From assembly GCA_963720805.1 (NCBI GenBank), contig CAVRGT010000012.1, positions 1 to 64,000 of the forward strand: DNA of 64,000 nucleotides, given 5' to 3'. Each line of letters opens with the position of its first letter. The first letter of the stretch is position 1. The notes under the pieces were generated by a model, which was not told the DNA's origin, did no database searches, and was given only the letters and a program-made list of their open reading frames with translations. Source of the stretch: VRUE01 sp963720805 (lineage in GTDB: Bacteria > Actinomycetota > Thermoleophilia > Solirubrobacterales > 70-9). Position numbers and translations under genes: made by a program. Positions 8,287 to 17,450 of this stretch are shown piece by piece.

Positions 8287-10284
8287 ATGTCGTACTTCGT
8301 CACCGGCGCCACCGGCTTCATCGGGCGACACCTCATCGAGGAGCTCCTCGACCACCGTGACGGCACCATCTACGTGCTCGTGCGCGAGGGCTCGCTCCCG
8401 CGGATGCAGAAGATGATCGAGCTGTGGGAGACCGACCGCGTCGTCCCGGTCGTCGGCGACCTCACTGCCGAGCAGCTCGGGGTGGACGCCGCCTGGGTGA
8501 AGACACACCGCGGCGAGATCGACCACTTCCTCCACCTCGCCGCGATCTACGACATGACCGTGGACGACGCGACCAACCAAGCCCTGAACGTCGACGGCAC
8601 CCGCCACGCCCTCGAGCTGGCCGAGGCAGTGAAGGCCGGCTGCTTCCACCAGGTCAGCTCGGTGGCCGCTGCCGGGGAGTACGACGGGCCGTTCGACGAG
8701 ACCATGTTCGACGAGGGCCAGGCCCTCACCTCGCCCTACCACCGCACCAAGTTCGAGTCCGAGAAGCTGGTGCGAGAGGAGGCCACGATCCCCTGGCGGG
8801 TCTACCGCCCTGCGATCGTGGTCGGCCACAGCGAGACCGGCGACATGGACAAAGTCGACGGCCCCTACTACTTCTTCCCCCTCATCAAGAGGCTGCGCGA
8901 CCGGCTGCCGGCGTGGCTGCCGCTGGTCGGTGCCGACCTCGGCGACACCAACGTCGTGCCGGTCGACTACGTCACCGCGTCCATCGACCACCTCGCCCAC
9001 CTCGAGGGCCACGACGGTGAGGCGTTCCACCTGGTCAACCCCGACCCGCAGCCGGTGATCGAGGTCATCAACACCCTGTGCGTCGCTGCCGGCGCGCCGC
9101 ACTTCGCGACGCCCGTCGACCGCCGTACGTCACTGCTCTCGCTGGTCCCCTCGTCCCTGCGCCCGCTGCGGCTGGCCGAGTCCCTGGTCCGGACGGCGCC
9201 GATGCAGGCGGTGCTCGACCAGACCGTCGGCCGCCTCGGCGTGCCGGCCGAGGTGCTGGGCCACTCGTCGTTCCGCCCGGTCTTCGACTCCCGCCGTACC
9301 GAGAAGGCGCTCGCGGGCTCGGGCATCGCCGTTCCCGACTTCGAGTCCTACGCCCGCACCGTGTGGGGCTACTGGGAGGACCACCTCGACCAGTCCACGG
9401 GCCAGGACCCCGCGGCTCGGGCGGCCCTCACCGGCAAGTACGTCGTGATCACCGGCGCCTCCTCCGGCATCGGCCAGGTCGTGGCGCTCAAGGTCGCCCA
9501 GGCGGGCGGCATCCCGGTCCTGGTCGCCCGCGGCAAGGACAAGCTGGAGGCGACCCGGGCCACGATCGAGAACCGCGGCGGCACCGCCCACGTCTACCCC
9601 TGCGACCTGTCCGACCTCGAGGCCATCGACCGCCTCTGCGAGTCCCTGGTCGCCGACCTGCCCCACGTCGACGTCATCGTCAACAACGCGGGACGGTCCA
9701 TCAGGAGGTCCTTGAGGCTCTCCCACGACCGCTTCCACGACTTCGAGCGCACCATGCAGCTGAACTACTTCGGCGCCATCCGCCTGGTGATGGGCCTGCT
9801 GCCGACGATGCGCAAGGGCAACGGCGGCCACGTCGTCAACATCTCCTCGATCGGGGTGCAGACCAACCCTCCGCGCTTCTCGGCGTACGTCGCCTCGAAG
9901 GCGGCGCTCGACGCCTGGAGCAATGTCGTGGCCTCCGAGGTGGTGGGCGACGGCATCACCTTCACCAGCATCCACATGCCGCTGGTGCGGACGCCGATGA
10001 TCGCCCCCACCAAGATCTACGACAAGTTCCCCACCATCTCGCCGGCCCAGGCCGCCGACCTCGTGATCCGGGCGATCGTCGAGCGGCCCCACGAGATCAA
10101 CACCCTGCTCGGCAACGCCGGGGCGGTCCTCCACACAGTCGCCCCGAAGCTGGCGTTCCGGGTGCTGAACATGGCCTACCAGGTCTTCCCCGACTCCGCC
10201 GCCGCGAAGGGCCAGGGCTCGGGGGGCACCCGCGAGTCCGAGCAGCTGATGATGGCCAAGATGTTCAAGGGCGTGCACTGGTAG
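8287..10284 (+). CDS. Two-domain fatty acyl-CoA reductase (NAD-binding 4 + SDR)
   Basis: A 665-residue fusion. Residues 1-370 form an extended SDR domain with FVTGATGFIGRHL at the N-terminus and YHRTKFESEK as the YxxxK catalytic segment, as in thioester reductases. Residues 380-665 are a classical SDR with VVITGASSGIGQVV, NNAG and YVASKAAL. This order matches the mycobacterial AcrA1/Rv3391 type, which reduces long-chain acyl-CoA to aldehyde and possibly alcohol. The function is inferred from that family. Both nucleotide-binding motifs and both catalytic Tyr/Lys pairs are present, so both halves look active. It is divergent from the phosphoesterase. Confidence 0.82.
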   Translation: MSYFVTGATGFIGRHLIEELLDHRDGTIYVLVREGSLPRMQKMIELWETDRVVPVVGDLTAEQLGVDAAWVKTHRGEIDHFLHLAAIYDMTVDDATNQALNVDGTRHALELAEAVKAGCFHQVSSVAAAGEYDGPFDETMFDEGQALTSPYHRTKFESEKLVREEATIPWRVYRPAIVVGHSETGDMDKVDGPYYFFPLIKRLRDRLPAWLPLVGADLGDTNVVPVDYVTASIDHLAHLEGHDGEAFHLVNPDPQPVIEVINTLCVAAGAPHFATPVDRRTSLLSLVPSSLRPLRLAESLVRTAPMQAVLDQTVGRLGVPAEVLGHSSFRPVFDSRRTEKALAGSGIAVPDFESYARTVWGYWEDHLDQSTGQDPAARAALTGKYVVITGASSGIGQVVALKVAQAGGIPVLVARGKDKLEATRATIENRGGTAHVYPCDLSDLEAIDRLCESLVADLPHVDVIVNNAGRSIRRSLRLSHDRFHDFERTMQLNYFGAIRLVMGLLPTMRKGNGGHVVNISSIGVQTNPPRFSAYVASKAALDAWSNVVASEVVGDGITFTSIHMPLVRTPMIAPTKIYDKFPTISPAQAADLVIRAIVERPHEINTLLGNAGAVLHTVAPKLAFRVLNMAYQVFPDSAAAKGQGSGGTRESEQLMMAKMFKGVHW

Positions 10285-10575
10285 CCCTAGGGTGCGTGCG
10301 TCGGCGTCATCTGACCCCCAGCGACTAGTCCGCGCCGACCGATCGGTCGCTCCTCGCCGGTTGTCCCACGAGGCTCCGGGAACGGTCCTACTGTCGAGTC
10401 AGTCCTCTGGACCGAGGGGTGCTCAGAGGCCCACGATCGCCGGGGGGCTCGACCGACACGGGGAGGCCGAGCCCTACCGGAACTCGTGGTCGCCGGGACG
10501 AGTGCGGGAGGCCCGCCCGCCCGTCCGCCCCGGGGGCACCCGATGCGTCCGCGGCGCGTGACAGAATCCGGCGCG
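10285..10575. other. Intergenic region with a 14-bp perfect palindrome
   Basis: No convincing gene is seen in these 291 bases. CGACCGATCGGTCG at 10336-10349 is a perfect palindrome and could be an operator. A -10-like CAGAAT (10562-10567) lies 8 nt before the thymidine kinase ATG. Confidence 0.4.
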
Positions 10576-11232
10576 ATGGCTGAACTCCACTTCTTCACCG
10601 GGACCATGGACTCGGGCAAGAGCACCCTCGCCCTGCAGACCAACCACAACCACGCGGCCCGTGGCCGCGTCGGGCGGATCTTCACCACCCACGACCGGGC
10701 TGGTGAGGCGATCCTGTCCAGCCGGCTGGGGCTGACCCACGACGCCCTCGAGGTCGCCGACGACTTCGACTTCTGGCGCTACGTCGTCGACTCCCTGACC
10801 GCGGGTGCCCGCATCGACTACCTGATCTGCGACGAGTGCCAGTTCTACTCCCCGACCCAGGTCGACCAGCTCGCGAAGGTCGTCGACGAGCTGCAGATCG
10901 ACGTGTTCGCCTTCGGCATCCTCAGCGACTTCCGGACCCGGCTCTTCCCGGGCAGCGCCCGGCTGGTCGAGCTCGCCGACCGGATGCACGTCCTCCAGGT
11001 CGAGGCGCTGTGCTGGTGCGGCAAGCGGGCCACCCACAACGCCCGCACCGAGGACGGCGTGATGGTCGTCGATGGCGAGGTGATCGTGGTCGGCGACGTC
11101 GAGACGCCCGAGGGTCCGCCCGCCGAGGTGGCCTACGAGGTGCTGTGCCGCCAGCACCACCGTCGTCGGCTCACCGCGGCGCGGGCACAGGCTGTCGCCC
11201 TCTCCCCCGAGCCGCTGCCGTTCGGGTCCTGA
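10576..11232 (+). CDS. tdk: Thymidine kinase
   Basis: A 218-residue type II thymidine kinase, which phosphorylates thymidine to dTMP in the salvage pathway. The P-loop is GTMDSGKSTL (residues 9-18). ICDECQFYSPTQVDQL carries the Walker-B-like acidic pair. Later, LCWCGKRATHNAR and a C-terminal CRQHH supply the zinc ligands of the lasso domain, although the spacing of the last pair is slightly unusual. The ATG is chosen 8 nt after a -10-like CAGAAT. The stop overlaps the sulfurtransferase start (TGATG), so the two genes are translationally coupled. Confidence 0.92.
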   Translation: MAELHFFTGTMDSGKSTLALQTNHNHAARGRVGRIFTTHDRAGEAILSSRLGLTHDALEVADDFDFWRYVVDSLTAGARIDYLICDECQFYSPTQVDQLAKVVDELQIDVFAFGILSDFRTRLFPGSARLVELADRMHVLQVEALCWCGKRATHNARTEDGVMVVDGEVIVVGDVETPEGPPAEVAYEVLCRQHHRRRLTAARAQAVALSPEPLPFGS

Positions 11233-12050
11233 TGCTGCGCCCCGGTCTCCTGGTCGACGTGGAGTCGATCCCCGACGACGCCGTCCTCATCGACACCCGC
11301 CTCGCCCTCACCGGCCCACGTGGGCGAGAGCGCTACGACGCCGGCCACCTGCCGGGCGCGGCCTACGTCGACCTCGACGACGACCTCGCCGAGCCGCCCG
11401 GTGCCGGCGGTCGCCACCCGCTGCCCTCACCGATTCGCTTCCAGGCAGCCATGCGGCGGGCCGGGGTCTCCCGCACGTCCACGGTCGTGGTCCACGACGA
11501 CGGACCGGCCACCGTCGCGGCCCGGCTCTGGTGGCTGCTGCGCGACCACGGCCACGACGACGTCCTCGTGCTCGACGGCGGGCTCACGGCCTGGCGCGAC
11601 GCCGGCCGACCGCTCTCGACGTCGCCGGTCGCTCCCGCACCCGGCGACTTCACCGGCACACCGGGCCGGCTGCCCACCGTCATGGCGGACGACGTCCTCC
11701 GGCTGGCCGACGACGGCCTGCTGCTCGACGTCCGTGCCGCGGAGCGGTTCCGTGGTGAGCAGGAGCCGATCGACCCGGTGGCCGGCCACGTTCCCGGCGC
11801 AGTGAGCGCCCCGCTGGCCGAGGTCACCGGGCCCGACCAGCGCTTCCGGCCGCCCGAGATGCTCCGCGCCCGCTTCGCCGCCCTCGGGGTGCGCGAGGGC
11901 GTGGCCGTCGGCGCCTACTGCGGCTCGGGCGTCACCGCCTGCCAGACCCTGCTGGCGCTCCGGCTCGCGGGCTTCGACGACGCTGCGCTCTACCCGGGCA
12001 GCTGGAGCGGCTGGATCACCGACCCGACCCGGCCGGTCGCCACGGGTTGA
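11232..12050 (+). CDS. sseA: 3-mercaptopyruvate/thiosulfate sulfurtransferase (two rhodanese domains)
   Basis: A 272-residue tandem rhodanese. The N-terminal domain keeps YDAGHLPGAAYVDLD and VVHDDG in place of a Cys loop, so it is inactive as usual. The C-terminal domain has the catalytic loop CGSGVTA. The CG[S/T]GV form is associated with 3-mercaptopyruvate sulfurtransferases rather than thiosulfate:cyanide enzymes (CRKGVT). It transfers sulfane sulfur to thiol or cyanide acceptors in the cytoplasm. The ATG overlaps the tdk stop. The protein is complete and of family length. Confidence 0.9.
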   Translation: MLRPGLLVDVESIPDDAVLIDTRLALTGPRGRERYDAGHLPGAAYVDLDDDLAEPPGAGGRHPLPSPIRFQAAMRRAGVSRTSTVVVHDDGPATVAARLWWLLRDHGHDDVLVLDGGLTAWRDAGRPLSTSPVAPAPGDFTGTPGRLPTVMADDVLRLADDGLLLDVRAAERFRGEQEPIDPVAGHVPGAVSAPLAEVTGPDQRFRPPEMLRARFAALGVREGVAVGAYCGSGVTACQTLLALRLAGFDDAALYPGSWSGWITDPTRPVATG

Positions 12051-12073
12051 GGACCTTCGCGGCCGCCGGCACC

Positions 12074-12114
12074 GGTGGTTGAGGAGGCCGCTCGGCGGCC
12101 GTCTCGAAACCACC
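12074..12114. repeat. Imperfect palindromic repeat upstream of the HNH gene
   Basis: A 41-nt hairpin with outer arms GGTGGTT/AACCACC and inner arms GAGGCCGC/GCGGCC. From memory, similar GGTGGTT-GAGG...CTCGAAACCACC hairpins occur many times in Nocardioides-type genomes, often near DUF222/HNH genes. It supports the taxonomic reading of this segment but has no known function here. Confidence 0.55.
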
Positions 12115-12192
12115 TCCAAGTCATCCCTTGGCCTTGTGGACAAGGGTTCCCGAGCGGGTCGGGTTGTCGGTGGCCGGTGCTTGGATCGTTGC

Positions 12193-13539
12193 ATGACGGT
12201 GACCGCGACAGCTCCCTCGACCGGGGTCGACGACCTCGGACCGAGCGACGTGCTGGCCCTGGTCGCCGACTCCGACCACGCCGAGCGGGTGGCGGCTCGT
12301 GACAAGCTCCAGCTGGCGGTCCAGTGGTGTGTGCTGCACCCCGCCACGCCCGAGACCGGCCCCGCAGTGTGGGGCGATGCCGGGCTCCCCGGCCTGACCG
12401 ACTGCGATGAGACCCTGGGTGGCGAGGGCTGCCCGCTGGTGGCAGCGTTCGCGCCCGAGCCGTTCGGTGCCGCCCTCGGAGTCTCGACCTGGGCGGCGAT
12501 GCAGCTGCTGGCCGACGGCCTCGACCTGGCCTACCGGTTGCCTCGAGCGTGGGCCGCAGTCCGGTCGTTGGCGGTGCCGGCCTGGCGAGCACGCCGGCTG
12601 GCCCAGGCCACCCACCACCTCTCTCGCGAGGCCGCCGCCCACGTCGACCACCGCCTCGAGGGTCGGCTCGCCACCGCCGGCGCGCGCGCCCTGGACCAAG
12701 CCGTCGCCCAGGCCGCCGCGATGTTCGACCCCGACACCCATGCCGAGGCCGAACAGTCCGCCCGCGACACCTGGGACGTGACCTTGAACCACCCCGCCGG
12801 TGGGCTGTGGGCCGGCACCAGCCATCTCCAGGCCACCGGCGACACCCTCGACCTGACCCGCTTCTACGACCTGGTCTGCGACCACGCCGCCCACCTCGCC
12901 GCGCTCGGCGACCCCGACCCTCTCGGCGCGCGCAAGGCCAAGGCCCTCGGCCTGATCGCCGACGAGCAGACCACCCTCGACCTCGGTCACCCCAGCGACA
13001 CCGAGGTGGTGCCGCGGCCGAGCCTGGCCAAGACCCGCCTCTACCTCCACCTCACCCTCACCGACCTCCTGACCATGGGCGACCCCCTCCTCCAAACCCG
13101 GGTCGGTGAGGTCGAGCGCCTCGGCCCCGCCACCCTCGACCGGATCCGAGACTGGCTCGCAGCATCCCGGGCCACCATCGTCCCGGTCCTCGACCTGTCC
13201 CGCGACGACGCCGTCGACCAGCACGACCCACCACCGTGGATGCGGGAGACCGTCATCCTGCGCGACCCCCACTGCGTGTTCCCCTGGTGCACCCGCGACG
13301 CCCGCACCTGCGACCTCGACCACGTCGAGCCCTACGTCGACCGCGGCCGCGGCGGACCACCCGGCCAGACCCACCCCACCGCCCTCGCCCCCCTCTGTCG
13401 ACGACACCACCGCCTCAAGACCAGCCGACGCTGGCGCTACCGCCGCGAACGCGACGGCACCTACACCTGGCACGGCCCCCACGGCCAGCAGTTCCAGGTC
13501 ACTCGACACCACACTCAGTCCTCGACTGAACTCTGCTGA
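12193..13539 (+). CDS. DUF222 / HNH endonuclease domain protein
   Basis: A 448-residue protein. Residues 20-330 form the alpha-helical DUF222 region. A C-terminal HNH nuclease follows: CVFPWCTRDARTCDLDHVEPY, then LCRRHHRLK, giving two Cys-x-x-Cys/His zinc knuckles and the catalytic DH. This is a multicopy family in Nocardioides and mycobacteria, often associated with mobile elements, but no intein or intron is seen here. The ATG at 12193 is preferred to upstream in-frame codons because those fall in the palindromic repeat. Its role is unknown. Confidence 0.82.
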   Translation: MTVTATAPSTGVDDLGPSDVLALVADSDHAERVAARDKLQLAVQWCVLHPATPETGPAVWGDAGLPGLTDCDETLGGEGCPLVAAFAPEPFGAALGVSTWAAMQLLADGLDLAYRLPRAWAAVRSLAVPAWRARRLAQATHHLSREAAAHVDHRLEGRLATAGARALDQAVAQAAAMFDPDTHAEAEQSARDTWDVTLNHPAGGLWAGTSHLQATGDTLDLTRFYDLVCDHAAHLAALGDPDPLGARKAKALGLIADEQTTLDLGHPSDTEVVPRPSLAKTRLYLHLTLTDLLTMGDPLLQTRVGEVERLGPATLDRIRDWLAASRATIVPVLDLSRDDAVDQHDPPPWMRETVILRDPHCVFPWCTRDARTCDLDHVEPYVDRGRGGPPGQTHPTALAPLCRRHHRLKTSRRWRYRRERDGTYTWHGPHGQQFQVTRHHTQSSTELC

Positions 13540-13698
13540 TCGGCGACTCACTCGCTTCGTCGTGAGGTCGAACCGCGTCGGCGCCGGCGAGGCGAAGTGG
13601 AGCCTCGGTGTCACACGAGGCTTCACACGTGATCGCTCCCGGACAGCGGCTATGAGTGCGACACTCCGCACCAGCGAGGAAGCCCCGCGGCTACGGCC

Positions 13699-14061
13699 CT
13701 AGTCCTCTGGGCGCTGCCTCGGCCCTTGGAAGCGCCGCACCTCCTGCGGCCAACCGCAGGCCGCTGCGGCCTTTGCCGCCCACATTCGAGCCGCCTCGGC
13801 ATCGGCCACATCTACGATCGTGAAGCCTCCGAGGTGCTCTTTGGTCTCGGCGTAGGGGCCATCGGTGAACACAGGGGCGCCACTGGACGCATCCACGCTG
13901 AACACGGGCGCGGAGTCGTCCAAGCCTCCAAGGAAGACATACACGCCGGCAGCCTTCATCTCTGCCCGCAACCCCTTCACAGCCTTCGACCTCGCCGCCA
14001 TCTCCTCTTCGGAGTAGTCGGGCACCCACTCGTCGTTGAACGCGATGAGGTACTCGGTCAT
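13699..14061 (-). CDS. YCII-related (YciI-like) protein
   Basis: A 120-residue protein of the YCII/DGPF family: MTEYLIAFNDEW at the start, VFTDGPYAETKEHLGGFTIVDV in the middle, matching the DGPF-AETKE-LGGF signature. The fold is ferredoxin-like; members may act as small hydrolases or oxidoreductases, and many lie near ECF sigma factor genes. A clear AAGGAG lies 7-12 nt before the ATG at 14061. A longer form starting at 14097 would lack this site. About 160 bases between this gene and the HNH gene hold nothing recognisable. Confidence 0.8.
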   Translation of the reverse strand: MTEYLIAFNDEWVPDYSEEEMAARSKAVKGLRAEMKAAGVYVFLGGLDDSAPVFSVDASSGAPVFTDGPYAETKEHLGGFTIVDVADAEAARMWAAKAAAACGWPQEVRRFQGPRQRPED

Positions 14062-14163
14062 GTGTGCTCCTTGGTCGGAGGTGGCCTCTTCGTCCACCCT
14101 CTACTCAAACCACGAGCGACGAAAGCCCGATTCGACACACCGCACGTCAATGGCTTCGTCCGT

Positions 14164-15132
14164 TCACCCCTGCTCGTTGGGATGCTTTCGTCGTTCCCCC
14201 ACGTGTGACGACCTGACCGCGCAGACCCGGCCGTCGAGGAACATCAGCAGCCTGTTGCGGGTCGACTGGGGGTCCTCGACGGTCGTGGCGTTGACGGCCC
14301 GGGCCGCCCAGCCGAGCCGCAGCGCCAGGGGCACCGCCTGGGCGAGCTCTGGACGGTCCGGGTCATAGCGACGCACGTAGGTGGCGACCAGCGGCGCTAG
14401 GTCGACCGACCCCTCGACGTCGTCGAGGCCCCACTGCACCGTGCCCTCCAGGGCGACCGACAGGGTGAAGAACGGATGGGAGATGACGGCGTCGCCCCAG
14501 TCGAGGATGAGCTGTCGGTCGCCGGACACGAAGAGCTGGCCGTCGTGCAGGTCGTCGTGCTGAAGGGTCTCGGTGACGCCGTACGACGCGAGCTCCTCGG
14601 CCATCTCCCGAACCCGCGGGACGGCGTCACGGAACCGCTGCTCCACGTCAGTCTCCTCGACCAGAGCGGCATAACGGTCGGGGAGGGTGGCGAGCCGCAG
14701 GTCGGGGACGCCGGCAGCGAGCAGCCGCTCGACGTCGGGTTCCATGGCGTGGGCGATGTCAGCCGCACCCTCGAGGACGTCGACCCAGCGGGACAGGTCG
14801 CGTTCGTCGGCGATCATCTCGCGCAGCCGGGTACCACCGTCGTCCATGAGCATCCAGCCCCGGTCGGGGTCGTCGGCGATCAGAGGCGGCACCCGGTCGG
14901 GCACTCGCTCGGCCAGCAGGAGCGTGACCAGTGCCTCGTGGCGCAACGCCTCGGTGTTGGCCTTGAAGTACGTCGGGCCCTCCGCCGTGGGCACCCGGAC
15001 CACCGTCGACCACGGCCTGACGTGGAACTGGTCGAGCTCCCCGGTGCGCACCCGGCCAGCCTCAGCAAGTCTGTCGTCGATCCAGGCGGTCGCGTCGGCC
15101 AGCCAGGCGGGGTCCAGCCAACGCTCGGTCAC
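14164..15132 (-). CDS. Aminoglycoside phosphotransferase (APH)-like kinase
   Basis: A 322-residue protein with the APH/choline kinase fold. An N-lobe ends near YFKANTEALRHEALVTLLL (Lys and Glu for ATP binding). The catalytic loop LQHDDLHDGQLFV has His-Asp but Gln where Asn is usual. The metal-binding LILDWGDAVI matches the DxD/G position. The substrate is unknown; most family members of this sort act on small molecules or proteins rather than antibiotics. The C-terminal tail VGERRKHPNEQG is polar. It stands alone on the minus strand, with ~100 bp to YCII. Confidence 0.75.
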   Translation of the reverse strand: MTERWLDPAWLADATAWIDDRLAEAGRVRTGELDQFHVRPWSTVVRVPTAEGPTYFKANTEALRHEALVTLLLAERVPDRVPPLIADDPDRGWMLMDDGGTRLREMIADERDLSRWVDVLEGAADIAHAMEPDVERLLAAGVPDLRLATLPDRYAALVEETDVEQRFRDAVPRVREMAEELASYGVTETLQHDDLHDGQLFVSGDRQLILDWGDAVISHPFFTLSVALEGTVQWGLDDVEGSVDLAPLVATYVRRYDPDRPELAQAVPLALRLGWAARAVNATTVEDPQSTRNRLLMFLDGRVCAVRSSHVGERRKHPNEQG

Positions 15133-15350
15133 GGTCGTAGTGTCGCCCTCCGCCTCTCCAGGCGCGCCTCGTCTTCATCCCTTGAGCTGCGAGCGCGGCC
15201 GCGATGGCCGCGGGCTGAGCGACGTGGTTCGGGCATCGATCTTCTCTCGAAAGCACTCCTCGTCACCGGAGTGCGCAAGCTGCGGCGTGATCGCCCGACT
15301 CGCAGGTTCCTCGCACCACGGGATGAGGGGACGTTTCGCTCGTGTCCTGG

Positions 15351-16725
15351 TTACTTCGCCGCGAGCCTGCCGACGTGGCCAGCGGGGCCCGCGTACCAGA
15401 GCACGTAGCGGCCGGCGACCTGGGGTGGGATGTCGAAGTTCGGCACCTGGTACCCGAGGTCGACCAGCTCACCGGAGCCGAGGTCGTCCAGGTACGTCGT
15501 GTGACCGTCGCCGCGACCGTTGTCCTGTCCTTGCTGGACGACGAACGCCATGGTCTGGTCGCTCATGACTACGTTGTAGATCTGGTTGCCGCGGCCGGCG
15601 TCGACGTCGGTCACCACTCGACCCGACAGGTCGGTGACGACCACGCGGCTGGTGCTCGCGTCGGGGCAGAACTCTGTGATGGCGATCAGAGAGCCGTTGG
15701 TGACGATCCCCTCCGAGCTCGGAGCGGTCACGTCAGCAGGCGGCACCAGCCGGCAGCCGTCATCGAGCGGCACCGACACCTGGCGCACCTCCTGGGAGGC
15801 GAGGTTCTCGGCAAAGACCTTCGAGTCACCCTCGTCTATCCACACCGCCTCGCCAGCCGCGACGTCGATCGCGCTGGCGTCGGTGGGGGCCTCGCGACGC
15901 ACCTGCTGGGGGTGGGCCGGATCGTAGGAGTCCGGATCGTAGGAGTCCGGATCGTAGGAGTACAGGGACACCCACTGCGTCTGATTGTCAGTCGGGCCGT
16001 CGGCCTTGGTGACCGCACTGAACCACACGCGCCCACCATCGATCCAGGCGTTGCCACGATAGGGCGCGTCTGCGTTGGCATTCGCGGGCACGTCGGTCTT
16101 CGGCGGGTCGATCAGCTTCGGGTCGCTGCCGTCGATGCCGGTGATCCACCGGGGAGAGTGCAGACCCCTCGACTGGTCGACCGACCACAGGAGTCCGCCG
16201 TCTGAGGTGAACATGGGCCACCACTGGGCACCGCCCACAGGATCCGAGATCGGGCGCGCCGGTCGGCCGGGCCCGGGCACAAGACGGTAGGTCGCCGTGG
16301 GTGCGGGCCCGTGGAGCCGCATGGTGGTGAGCCGGCCGCGGGCGTCGATGTCGAAGTACTCCTGGGTCGGCCCCTGGGTCCCCCCGTTGGCCAAGGGGAG
16401 CTCGGGGCTGTGCGAGGGAACCCCGTAGTCGAGGGTCCGGAAGCCGGGGGCCTGAGCCGCCGGCACAGCCTCGGAGATCTTCTGGTGCTGGCCGTACTTG
16501 TAGGGGCCGAGCGGCTCGGGTTGGGACGGGGCCGCGCGTAGCGCCGTACCCCAGCAGGCCCAGCGGGACCAGTACGGCCATGACGACGACGGCAGTGACG
16601 CCGCGCTGTGCACGACGCCGACGGAGGTGACGTGATTCGGCCGCCCGGAGGAGCCCCGCGGCCGATGGCGCGTCGGCCGACCTCGTTGCCAGGACCTGGC
16701 TCAACCGCTCCTCGAGGTCGGTCAT
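15351..16725 (-). pseudogene. Putative membrane-anchored partner of the ECF sigma factor, frameshifted
   Basis: The gene starts at ATG 16725, overlapping the sigma factor stop (TGATG). Its N-terminus (MTDLEERLSQVLATRSADAPS, basic RRRRAQRG, one membrane helix) looks like an anti-sigma-type cytoplasmic arm plus anchor. After GYGATRGP the frame is lost, and the rest (PSQPEPLGPYKYG..., ~350 extracytoplasmic residues with beta-propeller-like repeats) continues one base over. Removing one C from the C4 run (minus strand, 16528-16531) gives an exact 457-residue frame. Three copies of SYDPD arise from a 15-bp tandem repeat at 15919-15960. No known family recognised for the large domain. Confidence 0.65.
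15919..15960. repeat. 15-bp tandem repeat, nearly three copies
   Basis: The unit CCGGATCGTAGGAGT is repeated in frame and encodes SYDPD repeated about three times in the sigma-partner protein. It is a potentially variable minisatellite. Confidence 0.6.
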
Positions 16726-17231
16726 CACCGCTCCACCTCCAGTTCGTGTCGCAGAGCGTCGAGTCCTCGGAAGACCCGGGACCTGGCGGTCGTCTCGGTA
16801 CATCCGACAAGCTCGCCGATCTCCTTGAACGACAGTCCTTCGTAGTACCGCAGGACGATCGCGACCCGATGGCTCCTCGTCAGCCGCGAGCAGGCACGCC
16901 ACACGGCCTCGTCGGACGCCGCGGCCATCACTGCGTCTGCGGGGTCAGGACTCGAGGCGGCGCCTGCCGGCAGGACGTCCGGCACCGGGGACTCCTTGCG
17001 CCGGAACCGACGCCATGCCGATACGTGGGCGTTGACCACCATGCGCTTGACGTAGGCGTCGACATCATCGACAGCCCCGATGCGATCCCATCTGGGCAGG
17101 GCCCGGGACAAGGCGATCTGGACGGCATCCTGCGCATCTGCGTGCTCACCGGTCAGCACATAGGCAACCCGCAACAGGGCCTCGCCCCGCGCTGAGACTT
17201 AGGCGGAGAAGTCATCGCCCGTCGTATCCAC
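16725..17231 (-). pseudogene. ECF (SigE-family) RNA polymerase sigma factor with an in-frame stop at codon 11
   Basis: Region 2 (RVAYVLTGEHADAQDAVQIALSRALPRW...VKRMVVNAHVSAWRR) and region 4 (LRYYEGLSFKEIGELVGCTETTARSRVFRGLDALR) are intact. The conserved N-terminus is present but broken. From GTG 17231 the frame reads VDTTGDDFSA, then TAA at 17201-17199, then VSARGEALLRVAYVL. Family members read FSAYVSARG-like, so a Tyr codon has probably become TAA. Without the first part, initiation would need a TTG inside region 2. It is coupled to the downstream partner gene, which also carries a lesion. Confidence 0.7.
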
Positions 17232-17450
17232 CCCGCGCCGTCCGACAGCCGCCACCCTTTCCATGACCTACCAACGCTCCGCCAGGCGGTTTCGTCGCGA
17301 CGGGTCCGAAGTACCAGCCTCCCATCGTCGGTGCGTGCGACCCGACAGCGGCAGAATCCGTCGGCCGGATGCCGACACATCGGCTGGGTCGGGTTCGCCC
17401 GGTGGACGGTGCCCACCGCCAGGTCGCTCTCGCCTCGCACCCGCAACGGA
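17232..17450. other. Intergenic region, nothing recognised
   Basis: About 220 bases between the sigma factor start and the phosphatase stop. Several frames are open in this GC-rich stretch, but none resembles a family. Confidence 0.3.

Noticed and set aside
12121..13671. A 516-codon minus-strand frame opposite the HNH gene
   Set aside because: Low-complexity Gly/Val/Ala shadow. The plus strand has DUF222 and the HNH zinc ligands.
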